This document shows positions 4,681 through 5,452 of a stretch of 5,452 bases of DNA, one piece after another. Both the position numbers and the translations under genes were made by a program. Below the pieces are notes generated by a model, which did no database searches, was not told where the DNA came from, and saw only the letters and a program-made list of their open reading frames with translations. Numbering within the stretch: position 1 is the stretch's first letter; every line of letters begins with the position of its first letter. Source of the DNA: Acidimicrobiaceae bacterium (GTDB lineage: Bacteria > Actinomycetota > Acidimicrobiia > Acidimicrobiales > Palsa-688); NCBI GenBank assembly GCA_003158835.1, contig PMLI01000150.1, forward strand, positions 1 through 5,452, written 5' to 3'.

Positions 4681-5452
4681 TTGAGCCCGTCGCGCCCGGG
4701 GCCCGAAGACTGCCCCCGCTCCGGCCTGGTCACCCTGGTGGGCCGGGCCAATGTGGGCAAGTCCAGCCTCGTCAACACCATGATGGGCCGCAAGGTCTCC
4801 ATCGTCTCCGACAAGCCCCAGACCACCAGAGGCGCCTTGCGGGCCGTGCTCAGCACCGGCGGGTCCCAGCTGGTGTTCGTCGATACCCCGGGGCTGCACA
4901 AACCCAGGACGCTTCTCGGCCAACGCCTCAATCGCACCGCCCTCAATGCCGTCGACGGTGTGGACGTCGTCGTCCTCGTCGTCGACGGCAAAGCGGGGGT
5001 GGGCGGCGGTGACCGTTTCGTGGCCGACCGGCTGGGGCCGGCCGACCGCCATGTTTGCGTGGTCAACAAGATCGACGGCCTGTCCCGGGCCGCCATCTTG
5101 GCGCAGCTCCAGATGGTCGGCGAGTGGGGTTTCGATGAGTACTTCGCCGTTTCCGCCCGCACCGGGACCGGCGTCGGTGAGCTGGTCGCCTCACTGGTGC
5201 GCCGGCTCCCCGAAGGTCCGCCCCTCTATCCGGCGGAGGCGGCCCAGCCTGCGGACAGCGGTGGGCTGGCGATGCGGGAGACCGACGAACGCCAGTGGCT
5301 GAGCGAGCTGGTGCGCGAGCAATTGCTGGCGGTCACCAGGGAGGAGCTGCCCTACAGCATCGCGTGCCAAGTGACCGAATGGGACTGGCCCTACCTGCGC
5401 TGCGAGATCCTGGTCGAACGGGATTCTCAAAAGGGGATGGTCATCGGCCACG
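4681..5452 (+). CDS. era: GTPase Era, 3' end cut by the window
   Basis: Frame 1 is open from TTG 4681 to the window end, giving 257 residues of a family that is usually near 300, so about 40-45 C-terminal residues are missing. Era binds the 3' end of 16S rRNA and the 30S subunit and couples ribosome assembly to growth. All five G motifs are visible: G1 GRANVGKS (21-28), G2 QTTR (47-50), G3 DTPG (68-71), G4 NKID (129-132) and G5 SARTG (158-162). PEGPPLYP (177-184) is the family linker to the KH domain, which begins with LPYSIACQV; the visible end, QKGMVIGH, is the start of the KH GxxG-type RNA-binding loop. TTG 4681 is 2 nt after the previous stop; no strong SD is visible, so translation is probably coupled. 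A later start would remove G1. The Pro usual at position 3 of G1 (GRPNVGKS) is Ala here, and Ser replaces the usual Thr after GKS; both changes look tolerable. Confidence 0.96.
   Translation, partial: MSPSRPGPEDCPRSGLVTLVGRANVGKSSLVNTMMGRKVSIVSDKPQTTRGALRAVLSTGGSQLVFVDTPGLHKPRTLLGQRLNRTALNAVDGVDVVVLVVDGKAGVGGGDRFVADRLGPADRHVCVVNKIDGLSRAAILAQLQMVGEWGFDEYFAVSARTGTGVGELVASLVRRLPEGPPLYPAEAAQPADSGGLAMRETDERQWLSELVREQLLAVTREELPYSIACQVTEWDWPYLRCEILVERDSQKGMVIGH

Noticed and set aside
4951..4986. Two GTCGAC copies 30 nt apart with GTC-rich sequence between them in era
   Set aside because: Explained by the Era protein segment VDGVDVVVLVVDG (a beta strand of the GTPase fold) written in GC-rich codons.

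Overview
The window is about 70% GC by eye, with GTG and TTG starts common and every recognisable gene on the + strand. The gene content and the style of the proteins (Pro/Ala/Gly-rich tails, actinobacterial-type YbeY and DUF21-CBS proteins) suggest an actinomycetote. The excisionase-like HTH gene just before phoH makes me lean towards an Acidimicrobiia-like lineage, but this is an impression and not a placement.

Layout from left to right: (1) 1-411, the 3' end of hemW, a radical-SAM heme-handling protein. (2) 405-1346, an unrecognised single-pass membrane protein with a disordered Pro-rich N-terminus and an Ala-rich, probably helical C-terminal domain; it overlaps the hemW stop by 7 nt. (3) A 64-bp gap with a possible leaderless promoter. 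(4) 1411-1653, an 80-residue HTH DNA-binding protein. (5) A 77-bp gap holding a short inverted repeat and a 23-codon ORF that ends in the phoH ribosome binding site. (6) 1731-4678, phoH, ybeY and a DUF21-CBS-CorC/HlyC membrane protein, with 4-nt gaps between them. (7) 4681-5452, era, cut off by the window end in its KH domain.

Genes 5-7 form the conserved PhoH/YbeZ - YbeY - YbeX/CorC-like - Era module. YbeY is a metal-dependent endoribonuclease of rRNA processing and ribosome quality control, PhoH/YbeZ is its partner ATPase, and Era is the GTPase that checks the 3' end of 16S rRNA. The third protein is a probable Mg2+ transporter of the CNNM/CorB type, and it may link ribosome upkeep to magnesium. 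The tight spacing implies one transcript with coupled translation. The HTH gene directly upstream may regulate the module; this is inferred from position only.

I found no CRISPR array, tRNA, rRNA, insertion sequence or convincing intrinsic terminator. This is mostly a conserved housekeeping locus. The least explained parts are the membrane protein, the HTH gene, and the short regulatory-looking stretch before phoH.
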